From Prinia subflava (Eukaryota; Chordata; Aves; Passeriformes; Cisticolidae): DNA of 64,000 bases. The notes under the pieces are model-generated. The model was given only the letters and a program-made list of their open reading frames with translations, searched no databases and had not been told where the DNA came from. A program made the translations under genes and the position numbers. The stretch is taken from assembly GCF_021018805.1 (NCBI RefSeq), contig NC_086247.1, positions 148,641,285 through 148,705,284 on the forward strand. Reading direction: 5' to 3'. The stretch's first letter is position 1. Every line of letters starts with the position of its first letter. Shown in pieces: positions 52,933-64,000 of this stretch.

Positions 52933-54499
52933 CCAGTGAGTGACCAAACACAAGAATCATTCCTCTTTATCAGTCTTTGCCACATCCATACAGAACTCTT
53001 GTCTGAAAAGAGTAAAGCTAGCATTTTTTTCTTTCAGCTGACCAATAACTTCAGCTTATCCATGCTGACAGAGTTTTTCAATATCTGGTTTTACATCTAG
53101 GACAGTCTTTTTCTGAGCACTGAAGGTTAAATATACATAGATAATGATAATGCAGTCTCTGCTGAACCAGATTTCATATTTAACAGAACTTATGCACGCT
53201 GATGAGCATTAATATCTAAGGGTATCAGATGTTGCTAATTCACATCTTTTAATAATCCATGAATATTTCAAATGTTAACATTTCCCCCAGAATTTAACAC
53301 ATATTATTTCCAGCTTTCATCATCATACACAGAACACATTGCTTAATGGCAGAGGGAGATCAACTTTCTAGATCTCAGGCTAAACTCTCCTAAAAGATAT
53401 AATAAATAATGTTTTTTTCCTAAATAAAGAAAGTAATATTTTGCCCCAGCTCTTCTAATCAAATTTAATTCCAAGGAAAATTTATAGAAATGGTAAATCA
53501 TAGAAAAAAGCATTAATAATTTCCCACTTCCTGAGTAATCACAGTTTAATCTTTTGACTTTTATTAAAAAAAAACCTAAAAAATATACCTTGTTCTTGCA
53601 ATCAACATTTTCAGTGCGAAAAACCCTGTTAAAATTTAAATTAATGTAAAGAAAGCAACACACTTTGCTTTTCTATAAGCTCTTTCAAGAACTTTTCTAC
53701 CCCAGCAGACAAGAACCAAAACATTGGATACTGCAAAGCAAAACAACCACTAAAAGCAATTGGTAGCAAAACCCAACTTTTTTTCTTTTTTTTTACAGCA
53801 GCATCTACTATTAAACAACTCACTACACAAACAGTAAGGCCATTAGAGCCACAATATCAAAGATGCTCTGTAAGCTGAACAGGCAAAACATTTCCACAAT
53901 GACTGAAAGCCAGCAAAGCGCTCCTTAAGATGTCAACAGGGAAATATAATTCAGTCTTAATAGGTTCAGAGCTTATGTAAGCCAGGCTTATGGGATAGCC
54001 TATTAAAAAACCAGCAAGTGAGCCAGTGACATTCCTGTAAACAAAACCTGCAGCTTCCTAAAACATGCAGGTTAAAGACATTCAAAAGTCTGCTCAAAGA
54101 CACTGTACTGTGGTAATGTTTCTGAATTCTGGGCCAGAAGTGAAGGGAAGCATGTCCCAAAACAGGGATAGTTGAGGTGGTACTCACACCTGTACAGAAA
54201 AGAATGCCTTCAGCCCCATGAACGACCTAAGAAATAAAATCATTGTGATCAACCCATGTGCCTTTCTTCTAGTAAAACATCTGCCCTTCTGAAAAAAACC
54301 AGCAAGTCCTCATTCCCAGCTAGTCAACTGGTAATGCAACTTTGTGTTTGGGATAACAAATATCTCTTGGTAACTACTCAGTTCATTGAATTAAAATCGT
54401 GGAGCAATGTGAGATTTGCCGTTTCTGGATTAAAAAATGGTACATTTGCACCATGCCCACCAGGAAAGGAAGAGAAACAAAACCATCTTGAGAACTCAC

Positions 54500-54856
54500 C
54501 ACCAGGTTTCCTATCACCATGACCAACAAGAAGACGAGAAGGCACAGTGGCTGCCCGGCCACTTCCATACAGTCCCACATGGTCTCGATCCACTCTCCGC
54601 ACAAAATCCGGAAGATGATGAGGAACGAGTGGAAGAAGTCGTTCATGTGCCACCGTGGCAGATTGCCAGTGGTGCTGATCTTCTTCACGTTGTCCAGGTA
54701 GCTCTTCCCAAAAAGCTGCATTCCTACCACGGCAAAAATGAAGACGATGATGGCCAGCACGAGGGTGAGGTTACCGAGGGCGCCCACGGAGTTGCCAATG
54801 ATTTTAATGAGCGTGTTTAAGGTCGGCCAGGACTTTGCCAACTTGAAGACTCTCAG
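54500..54856 (-). CDS. SCN5A: SCN5A exon 16 equivalent: domain II S4-S6 and pore with selectivity-filter glutamate
   Basis: This 357-bp exon has 119 codons in phase 0. The acceptor is TTCACAG|CTG and the donor GTG|GTGAGT. Residues 1-8 finish S4 (LRVFKLAK: one Arg, two Lys). The S4-S5 linker and S5 follow (about residues 9-50, ending GMQLFGKSY), then an extracellular turret ([14 protein letters not shown]), the pore helix [15 protein letters not shown] and the filter. Glu88 of the exon peptide, in CGEWIETMW (codon 54593-54595), is the domain II 'E' of the DEKA selectivity ring. S6 begins at about residue 103 ([17 protein letters not shown]) and continues in the next exon. The exon is 6 bp longer than the 351 bp recalled for human SCN5A; the extra two codons fall in the turret, the only poorly conserved part. 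Confidence 0.96.
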
Positions 54857-56457
<1,601 letters not shown>

Positions 56458-56554
56458 TCAAACTAATCTTTTAACCACAACCCCTTGCTTGTGGAGTTTC
56501 CACTCCCACAGGTGAACCCAGCAGAAAGTCAGACACATTCTACAAACAAATACT

Positions 56555-56640
56555 TGTTGGTGGTGGTTTTTTGGAGGCTTTTTTGTGTGTGTGGTTTTTT
56601 GTTGGGTTTTTTTTTTTGTGTGTGTGTGGTGGGTTTTTTT
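56555..56640. repeat. GT-rich low-complexity tract upstream of exon 15
   Basis: T-rich sequence with two short GT repeats ('gtgtgtgtgg') and T runs of 6 to 12. In the transcript it is an A/C-rich tract with CA repeats about 120-205 nt upstream of the exon 15 acceptor. Confidence 0.9.
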
Positions 56641-58794
56641 GGCTGACTATTTAGCACTATTACAATTTTATCTAGTCTTTTCACAATAATATTTGATACT
56701 GCCATGAACATATAATGACGCCTGACTTCAGGATTTGGATTGGAACATATATTTCCATCTCCTTCCATCATCTGAATAATCAGTGTTAAAAAAAAAAAGA
56801 AAAAAAAAAGGTGTAAAGGTGCTTTTTATAAAGGTTAAATCTCTTAATTTCAGTGGAGAAAGCTAAGTGAATGGAGAGTGAGTATTAAGGGCTATTTGTG
56901 TTGCAGTATCTGGTCTATTATCCCTTTTTATTTTGTTCTTATTATCAATAGAAGGGCAATGCATGCCTCCAGTTATTCTGAGGTTATTGCTGGCAGCAAA
57001 GACAATTAGAAACTCTAATTTGAGTCTTGGTTGGTTTTTTTTTTTACTATTATTATTTTTACAAATAGTCACAGCAATTTTCTTCTCATTGCATCTTGGG
57101 AACACACTGATTATTTATGACCCAGTTCAAATGTCATATGGTGGAGCTTCTAATTGGAACATTTTTCTTTAAAACAACATATTAATATTACCTATGAGGC
57201 AGAGGGAGCAGGGAAAGGAAGGCTGCTGACAGCAAATTCACTTGTAATAGATTCCTGTAAAGTATCCCAGAGACTCAGATTTTGTCCTTTCCTATGCCCT
57301 GCTTAAGTAATGTTTTAAATGCATGGTGCAATGCTACAATCAACTTCAAATGACAAAATGTGGGCACCAAGTTTGTCATATACTGTTTTATTTTCATTTC
57401 ACATCCTAGTACAAGCTGCCCAGAGCCTTGTGTTTCTGCAAAATTCTGGAATTTCTGAAATAGGAATAGATACACTTGCAGAAATGGATAATATCTGTAA
57501 AATTAAAATACATGGTTTTCTATGAAACAATCAACATTAATGCACTTTGTTGGTCAAAAGAGAGGGGGAAATCCAGAGGTCATGTATCACTAATATAGAG
57601 TCAAGGAGAAATGTTTTCCTTCCAAGAGTTGAATATTTGCAACATTAGCCCAGCAAAACTGATCAGCTCTGAGCAACAGAGATGAGACACCCACTAAGAC
57701 GTGAAAGGGAAAGAGTAAAATCATACAATTATGATATTAAAGTAGAAAAATGAATTGTCATAGCCTGAATTTGAGGAGTGTTTGCCTTTGGGCTGTAATG
57801 CTCCAGGAATTAATTATTCCAAGTGGCCATTTTGCACAATTCCTTACAGAAAATACCTTCTGTTTCCCTTCAGGAAAATGATATCTTGGATTGCAGCAAT
57901 ACCTTGGGATGAAGCAACTTTCCATCACCACCTCACACCAAGAACACGACAAACAACCTGTCTCATATTTCTAATTAGCAAAGAACTTCTGAGTCACAGG
58001 GGTTACAGATACCAAAGATTCCCACCATAGTGCTCAAATTTTTCCTGGGACAGAGAACAAGGCAAAACTGGATGTCTGTGAAATTGTATCCAGGGGACTG
58101 CCTTAAAAAAACAACGAGACCACGCTGCACACATTATGCAACCCTCTTGCTGGGAAAATGACTCAGGAGGATCACTTTCCCTGCCTGAATCATTTTAATC
58201 AATAGCCTTCTGAGAAGGAAATGTCACAGCAAGACAGCAAAATGTCTGAGCCTTCCTGAAGGCATCAGGAGTCGAGTGTGTGTAAAAGCCACAAACCTCA
58301 CATGGCACCTGGTCCACTGCACAAGGGGCTGAGTGTTTCATGTGATAAAGGCTGGAAAGAAAACAACCAGCTTAACATCCCACTGCTGCTAAATATGACA
58401 CTGCTGATGTGGAGCACTTTGTCTGGAAAAAAAAACCCAACAAACCCTTTTACCTGTCATTTCAGCCATTTAGGCTTTAATGTTGCATAATGGTACCTCA
58501 GCTTCTAAAGGAAAACAGAAATTGAGGGAGTCCTGCTCTCTCCACTCATTTTTTAAGTGGTGGCACTGCGTGGGCAGATGAACTCTGTACACGTGCTCGG
58601 CTGCCCTTCTGATCACATTTGAAAATGTTCATTCCTGCAAAGGATGAGCTAAAGGGGCCTGAAAGTAGCAGGTGCTGAATGAAGTAGATGGGCAATCACA
58701 GCAGGAGAGCCCCCATGACTGGCAGATCCGGAGGAAGAAAATCTATATTCCATTTCCATTCTTTCCTTCCTCTCAGAAACATTTGCTCCGAGTG

Positions 58795-58818
58795 AAAAAA
58801 AAAAAAAAAAAAAAAAAC
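58795..58818. repeat. Poly-A tract (24 bases)
   Basis: Uninterrupted A run followed by 'ccaacaaaaaaacc'. The upstream 100 bases do not match a known retroposon by eye. Confidence 0.95.
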
Positions 58819-59299
58819 CAACAAAAAAACCAAAGACCTGCCCTCTTTAATATTTCCCCTGTTTAATGCCAGCATAATCACTCAGAGAGGGTTAGATGTA
58901 ATGGGAAGACAGCCAGCCAGCCAGCGTGGGGGCAGAGGGGGGGCTGGCAGTCTGCAGCTCAGGGGATGCAGTCACCTGGCAGCCTGCCCCGGAGCTGGGA
59001 CTCCCTTCCCTTTCACAGGGAATTGCAAAAAATGTCAACTTTCATTACAAATGACTTTGCAAAATCTTCCACAAAATGGAGTTACCTTTCTGTGACCTGC
59101 TCTGCTCACAATTAATCCAGTTATGCGGGGGTTTAGTAAAGCTGGAGAGGGTGAGCTGGGACAGTCTGGGCTCTCACAGAGCTGGGATCTCAGGACAAGG
59201 GGAGCCCTGGGCCATCAGCCTGCTACAAAAAATACAGGCAAGCTGTTTTGCTTACTTCACACTTCAGCACAAAGAGGATAAATAGCTTTAGGCAGTGAC

Positions 59300-59314
59300 T
59301 TTTTTTTTTTTTTT
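59300..59314. repeat. Poly-T tract
   Basis: Uninterrupted T run of about 15 bases within intron 14. Confidence 0.85.
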
Positions 59315-60833
59315 GACAAAATTTCGCAAAATTTGCGTTGTAAAATTTCTCCGTCTGAAGAAAAAACAAAGGGTCTTTCTGAAAAATTTCTCTGTCTGCA
59401 AAGTTCCTGTCTCTACTGATTGTCTAATTTCCTGATGGCACCTGGCACAGCCCTGCTCAGCCCTGGCAGGTCTGCAAGAGTTCTGTTGGCAGGAGGGATG
59501 CCAAGGGCTAAAGTTTCACTGCCTGTGGTCTGCAAAGGGGGAAGCTGATCTGCCAAAAGCAGAGCGAGGAGCAGACACCTTGACTATCCCAAGTGCCAGA
59601 GAGGGAAGTGGCAGCTTTGCCACCTGCTTTGATGGATGCAAAGGAATTTCTTCAAGTCAGCTTAGAAGGCCACAAATTGTTGAGCAACGAGAAGGAATGC
59701 TGGCTGCAAAGTGAAGCTGGATACAGTCCTGTAAGATGATTTCCAAGCTGTCCTTATCTGCTGCTTTCTGCAGAGGGCAAGAGCATGGGTTTGGAGCAAG
59801 AGAGATCCAAACCAATTTCTCCTCAGCACAACAACAGAGGGAGATTTGCCAAGACACATCAGCTGAAAAGCTGGAGACAGGTCCCACAGCCTAAGGGAAT
59901 AACCTTAACCTGCCCATGGAAGCCCAGAGCTAGAAATAACAAGGACCAGGGTAAAGAAAATAATCTGTATATGTTATATCCCATATTCTAGGACTGATAC
60001 AAAATGCCTGGTTATTGCCACTACCCACCCAAACCTGCCAGTGTGGGAGGCTTCTCACTAAAGGCAGGTCCCACATCTGCAGTGTCTGTGTGCACCCACT
60101 GTGGTCAGTGGCACCAAAGTCACAGCCCTACAGGCCACTGTTCACCTCACTCAAAAGTAAATGTCTCTACAACGTCACATTAATGGGGCTTGAAACTGCC
60201 CATTACTTTCCACTGACTTTAAAAAGAGACAAAGACAACTGGCACAGACAATCTCCTACACTATAAATACCTGAAGTTAGCTGAATCCAGCTTTGAGATA
60301 CTGCAGCCTTTGTTTTTACAAAAATAAAGGGCCTTTTAAATCTCTGCTGTGAGCTCCTCAAATGCAAACTTAGCAGCATCCACTTTCCAGATTCTCCAGA
60401 TCATTTATGTTCCTGTAGGATAGCTCTGCTGCTACCACATTTTAGGGGCAATCCCACCATGCCATAGCTAGATGGCCTGTGCCTTTTCTAATTCAGACTC
60501 TACTAAAATTATAAGGATTCTAAACATTAAGTTTTAAAGCAGTAACACATGCCATCTTTTAAACATAAACATCAGAGAAAGATGATTAAAGAAAAAGATT
60601 CCATTTTGTGGTAACTACAGAATTTTAGTGGTCCCCTGGGTCACAGATCGTACCACGTTGCCCTTGGAAAGGCTTTTCTGCTGTCCCTGCAGCCTGACTG
60701 CAGACTGTCCCTCTGTTTCTTCTTTGGAGAAGTGTAGTCTCTGCTTACTTTGCATCTCTGCACCCATCTGCTCTGCCTTGCACATTAAGTTTGCCCTCAT
60801 TTATTCAGCTGTGCTTTTCTCCATGTCCCCCCA

Positions 60834-60888
60834 TGCATCTTCTACATGTGCTGGGTTTTCATAGCACCCAGCACATGTAGAAGATGCA
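60834..60888. repeat. Perfect 23-bp inverted repeat with 9-base loop
   Basis: Left arm 60834-60856 begins 'tgcatcttctacatgtgctg'; right arm 60866-60888 is its exact reverse complement, ending 'cagcacatgtagaagatgca'. The loop is 'tttcatagc' (60857-60865). Pairing stops at the first flanking base on each side. The intron transcript would form the same hairpin. Confidence 0.97.
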
Positions 60889-61344
60889 CTGCAGGCCCCT
60901 TCCAGCATAGATATCAACCCTTAATCAAACACGACTCCATTTCCCTCCAAGATCTTGCCTTGCTTTTTTTCTGTAGGTTTCTTTTTTAACATAAAAGTCA
61001 CTATTAGTCACCAAGAACTGCTGCCTTATGGGTGCTTTACCAGAAATCTCGAATAAAGCTCATTAACCTTTCTCTTATCTCATTTCCTTAAGCAGATATC
61101 TATCAGGAACAGCCCAAAACCACAGCTTTAATGGTTACTAATAACATTAGAATATGTTAGCTTGCTAAAAATAGACACTTGTTCCTCATTCAGTTCTCTT
61201 CAGAAAGAGGTGGCTGCGTGGACTTGCCTGACAAAGGCAAAGCAATGCTGTTTATCAAAATGAGACATTCCCAAGCCACGGATAAAACTTTAAAAAGCAG
61301 GAAATCCACCCCTCAGGTGGCACTTCAGGTTCCCAGTGACTTAC

Positions 61345-61583
61345 CAAATTGCCTATGTACAGCATGTGGTCAAACTCCTTGGTCATCTTGTAATGCTCCA
61401 AGGCCATGAAGAGCGTGTTGAGCACGATGCAGAGGGTGATGGTGAGGTCAGTGAACGGGTCCATTACCACAAACTTGACAAATTTCTTGATTAAAAGCCA
61501 AAGCGGGCAGCAATCCCAAATGAGGAATTTAACAGCAAAGTGGTTCCAGCAGGGAGGACATTTCTGGTGCGATTCCTCAAGCT
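61345..61583 (-). CDS. SCN5A: SCN5A exon 14 equivalent: end of I-II linker, domain II S1 and start of S2
   Basis: This 239-bp exon begins in phase 1: its first two bases (AG) complete a codon, probably Glu, from the previous exon, followed by 79 codons. The acceptor is TGGCTTAG at 61584 and above; the donor is TTG|GTAAGT just below 61345. The peptide opens [15 protein letters not shown], the conserved end of the I-II linker, then LIWDCCPLW. Domain II S1 follows ([20 protein letters not shown]), then the S1-S2 loop [13 protein letters not shown] and the first residues of S2 (YIGNL). The human Nav1.5 counterpart as recalled is LEELEESRHKCPPCW ... [12 protein letters not shown], with the same 239-bp length. 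Nothing is broken. The adjoining intron to exon 15 is 4908 bp. Confidence 0.93.
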
Positions 61584-62528
61584 CTAAGCCACAAGCAGCA
61601 AAGTCACAGTCAATTCACACTGAGTTATATGACAAGAGAACACTTAAAATTACTCATAACACACAGGAAGGCTCACAAATTACCCCAAACTTTTTTCAAA
61701 GGTAAAAATATTCCTGTCCTAACAACCTGGCAAATTACACACTTTGAGGTTTCAGCCAGTTGACCTGCACTTAGCAGACAGTGACCTGTTCTGAAAGTAA
61801 AAACCTTTTAAAAGTGTCACAGGCAAAAAGCAAGAACCACACTAAATATGTGAAATCTAGAATTATATATAGGCTTGGATTCTTACTCTGTTTTCCATTT
61901 TGCCAGGTTCAAATGGATAAGAATACACTATCTTCACTGAACTTAGATTTGAATATATATATTTCATTCTCTGGTCACATTTTCCAAGTATCTTAAGTAA
62001 CACCTTTTAAAGCAGATAAGAGATGAAAGAGCTTAAATCCAATATTTAAAGTTGATTTAAGTACTTGAGAACCACAGTATCACTGGTTGTCATTAGAGTT
62101 TCTGTCCTTGATGTGCAATCCAAAAAGGCATTAAATGTCTGATTTTTCTGAAAGGCCCACAGACAAAATCAGGGAGCACATAAGCCAGATTCAAAATACT
62201 ACTAAAACTCCAACATGCTTTTTAAAGGTGCTCTTAAAATATTGCCCATAATAACACTTTTACAAGCTCGTTTTACCTATGCACAAAAGAACTGAAATAG
62301 CTTCATAAGTACAATTTGTGTTAAATGGTGAAAAAGAGAAAAGCCAAAAAAGACATTTAATGGCTAAATGACAAGGATCAGCAGAATTGTTTAATGCCTT
62401 CCTTTTCTGATTCCTTTATGGGCATGGAATGCTGTATTATGGTTTTAGTCTGTATAATTAGAAGCTGCACTGATAACAGGAAAACTTCAGCCAAGGCTGT
62501 TATTTCAATCAGTTCATAAACAGCCTCC

Positions 62529-62780
62529 TCTCCCAAGGCAGGAAGCGTTTGGGACAAGGGGAAATGGCCCCAGGCTGTGCCAGGGGAGCTTCAGGTTGGA
62601 TATTGGGAAAAAAAATCCTCACTGGAAGAGTGATTAGGCACAGATGGAGTCACCATCCCTGAAGTGTTCAAAACCTGAGTGGACGTGGCACTTTGCAATT
62701 TGGTTTGGTGGGCACAGGGGGTTCAGTCAAAGGTTGGACTTGCTGATCTTGGAGGATTTTTCCTCAGATTCTCTGATTCT
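62529..62780 (+). mobile_element. CR1 LINE 3' end with small internal deletion
   Basis: Contains 'gggacaaggggaaatggccc', 'ggggagcttcaggttggata', 'ggagtcaccatccctgaagt', 'gagtggacgtggcactttgc' and 'ggttggacttgctgatcttg', ending 'ctcagattctctgattct'. About 30 bases of the usual 'ggaacaggctgcccagggag' section are missing after 62640. Antisense to the gene. Confidence 0.92.
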
Positions 62781-63823
62781 TTTTCCACTTTTCTTCAAAG
62801 GACAACAGAACTGTGGCATCAGGTGTCCTCCATCAAGCTTCCAAAATACCATATGGTGTCCTACCTGCACAGGTTTTGCACACAAATCTACACTGCCAAA
62901 CTGCTCCCAAGAAATGACTTTCCAGCATTCAAAGTGAGGGTTCACAGGTAAACCCTAAAATTATTTGAGAACTACAGATTTCAGTGCAAAATCCTGTTTT
63001 TTTAAACTTGCCTCTGAAAGCAATAAAGGGTTTAGGGCAGTCAATTCCTGAAGGATCTAATTTTCCATGTAAATCTAGAATACATAGATCCGTATCCTTA
63101 CTCTTCACAAAATAAGCCCCTTTAAGGTCAGGTTGCTGCTCAAAGGCTTGGTTTCACCCTTTCCAGCCTCAGCCACATGTTATTTCTCTGGTTTTTTGCC
63201 AGCTTTTGTGCTCCTGGACCTTCTGGGTGAGCTGGTTCTGCTTGTTGATCCAGCTGAAAATCAATCCTACAAAGTCCAGGAACACAGCAAGGGAAGGAGG
63301 AGGGTGTGACTGTCCTCCTTTGGCAGTGATGTGGCATTAAAATGGTGTAAATCAATTAAGAATCCGCATTCTTTACCAGTAAATATGATCTTTGGAAAAC
63401 ACAAGATATCTACTTTTTTAAATATCTGCAAAAGAAAAAGTTAAATTAGCCTCTGTTTTTTCTGTTACTGTTAAAAAATGATCAGAAAAATACAACCAGC
63501 ATTGTGTTGGAGATGTTTTTTCCTCTTATTTTTAAATTTAAAAAGAAATAGGTTCTTTCTTGGCTGCAAGGCTTTGTAATGTCTGGGAAAAGGAGACAGT
63601 TGTTGACTACCCAAGAGCTAAGAGCAGAAACCAAATAAGTAAATAGGAAGGGATTTCTGGTCTGGCTGTTTTAGAGTTTGGAACAAACCTTACAGCCATG
63701 AATATGGTTAAATCCTGTGATATATTTTATTCTGATCTGACATTCTTTGTTAGCAAGTATTCAGTTTTGGTGACTAGTCAAAGTCTGGGAGTTAGGAAAC
63801 CTCTGATAAGGATTTCTTCTATA

Positions 63824-63912
63824 TAGAATCATAGAATCACAGACTCCAGCTGTTACCCCTTGACTGCCAAGTCCACCACTGAACCACATTCCTGAGTGCC
63901 ATGTCCTCTGAG
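63824..63912 (-). mobile_element. CR1 LINE 3' end fragment
   Basis: 'atagaatcatagaatcacag' is the reverse complement of the CR1 tail repeats, followed by 'cttgactgccaagtccacca' and 'ctgaaccacattcctgagtg', known from CR1 3' UTRs read in reverse. Minus orientation. Confidence 0.8.
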
Positions 63913-64000
63913 TTATCCTAGCCTGGATGGTCTCTATTTCTGTGGTATAAAGGACTAGAAAAATACCATTAAATAAACAAGAAGCCCAGAAGTCCAGGCT

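Larger units (their letters stand above)
33355..54499 (-). other. SCN5A intron 16
   Basis: A 21,145-bp intron splitting domain II S6. It holds five CR1 3' ends (33679-34008, 37723-37831, 43865-44288, 49649-49753, 51083-51422) and a short T run (52920-52932). No nested gene is supported; small frames on both strands lack recognisable domains. 34010-37720, 37840-43860, 44290-49640 and 51430-54499 show nothing I recognise beyond ordinary intron. Confidence 0.85.
61584..64000 (-). other. SCN5A intron 13 (3' part)
   Basis: Intron upstream of exon 14 in the transcript. The preceding exon (133 bp in human) was not found in these 2417 bases. Two CR1 fragments (62529-62780 and 63824-63912) are the only recognised content. 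Confidence 0.8.

Noticed and set aside
61584..64000. Search for the preceding sodium channel exon (133 bp in human)
   Set aside because: No minus-strand segment ending in the conserved RQRALS...EELE-type I-II linker sequence was found; it is presumed to lie beyond the window.

Overview
This window is vertebrate nuclear DNA, almost certainly from a bird. The evidence is the family of interspersed repeats: about ten CR1 LINE 3' ends carrying the 'ggtcccttccaac...attctatgattctatga' tail typical of avian CR1, plus one avian-type endogenous retroviral LTR. Intron-rich gene structure with canonical GT-AG sites and the lack of any long intact open reading frame fit this. No prokaryotic feature, RNA gene or CRISPR array was seen.

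Only one gene is supported: the middle part of a voltage-gated sodium channel alpha subunit on the minus strand, best matched to SCN5A (Nav1.5). Six exons can be placed to the base, all joined in frame. In transcript order they are 61345-61583, 56263-56436, 54500-54856, 32887-33354, 11304-11424 and 2051-2205. They match exons 14, 15, 16, 17, 19 and 20 of the 28-exon human SCN5A scheme and encode about 504 residues: the end of the domain I-II linker, all of domain II (S1 to S6, with the voltage-sensor arginines and the selectivity-filter glutamate), the II-III linker with its ankyrin-binding motif, and the start of domain III S1. The rest of the gene lies outside the window: 5' exons above 64000 and 3' exons below 1. 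No counterpart of human exon 18 was recognised between 11425 and 32886; exons 17 and 19 join in phase without it.

The other ~97% is intron. Region by region: 1-2050 (start of intron 20) holds only an A-rich tract. 2206-11303 (9.1 kb) holds two eroded CR1 tails, an AT microsatellite, a CpG-rich patch near 8.1 kb and three abutting E-boxes near 9.46 kb. 11425-32886 (21.5 kb) holds a CR1 fragment, a very old LINE-like stretch at 15.15-15.72 kb, a CpG-rich islet at 27.0-27.5 kb containing a 25-bp tandem duplication with two T-box consensus sites, a 26-bp tandem duplication at 30.6 kb and an internally deleted LTR at 31.3 kb. 33355-54499 (21.1 kb) holds five CR1 elements. 54857-56262 (1.4 kb) is featureless. 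56437-61344 (4.9 kb) holds a GT-rich low-complexity tract, a poly-A tract and a perfect 23-bp inverted repeat at 60.83-60.89 kb. 61584-64000 holds two CR1 elements.

I found no previously undescribed multi-gene system. The most checkable leads are the duplicated T-box sites, the perfect hairpin, the apparently absent exon 18 and a Gly-to-Val change at the exon 19/20 junction.
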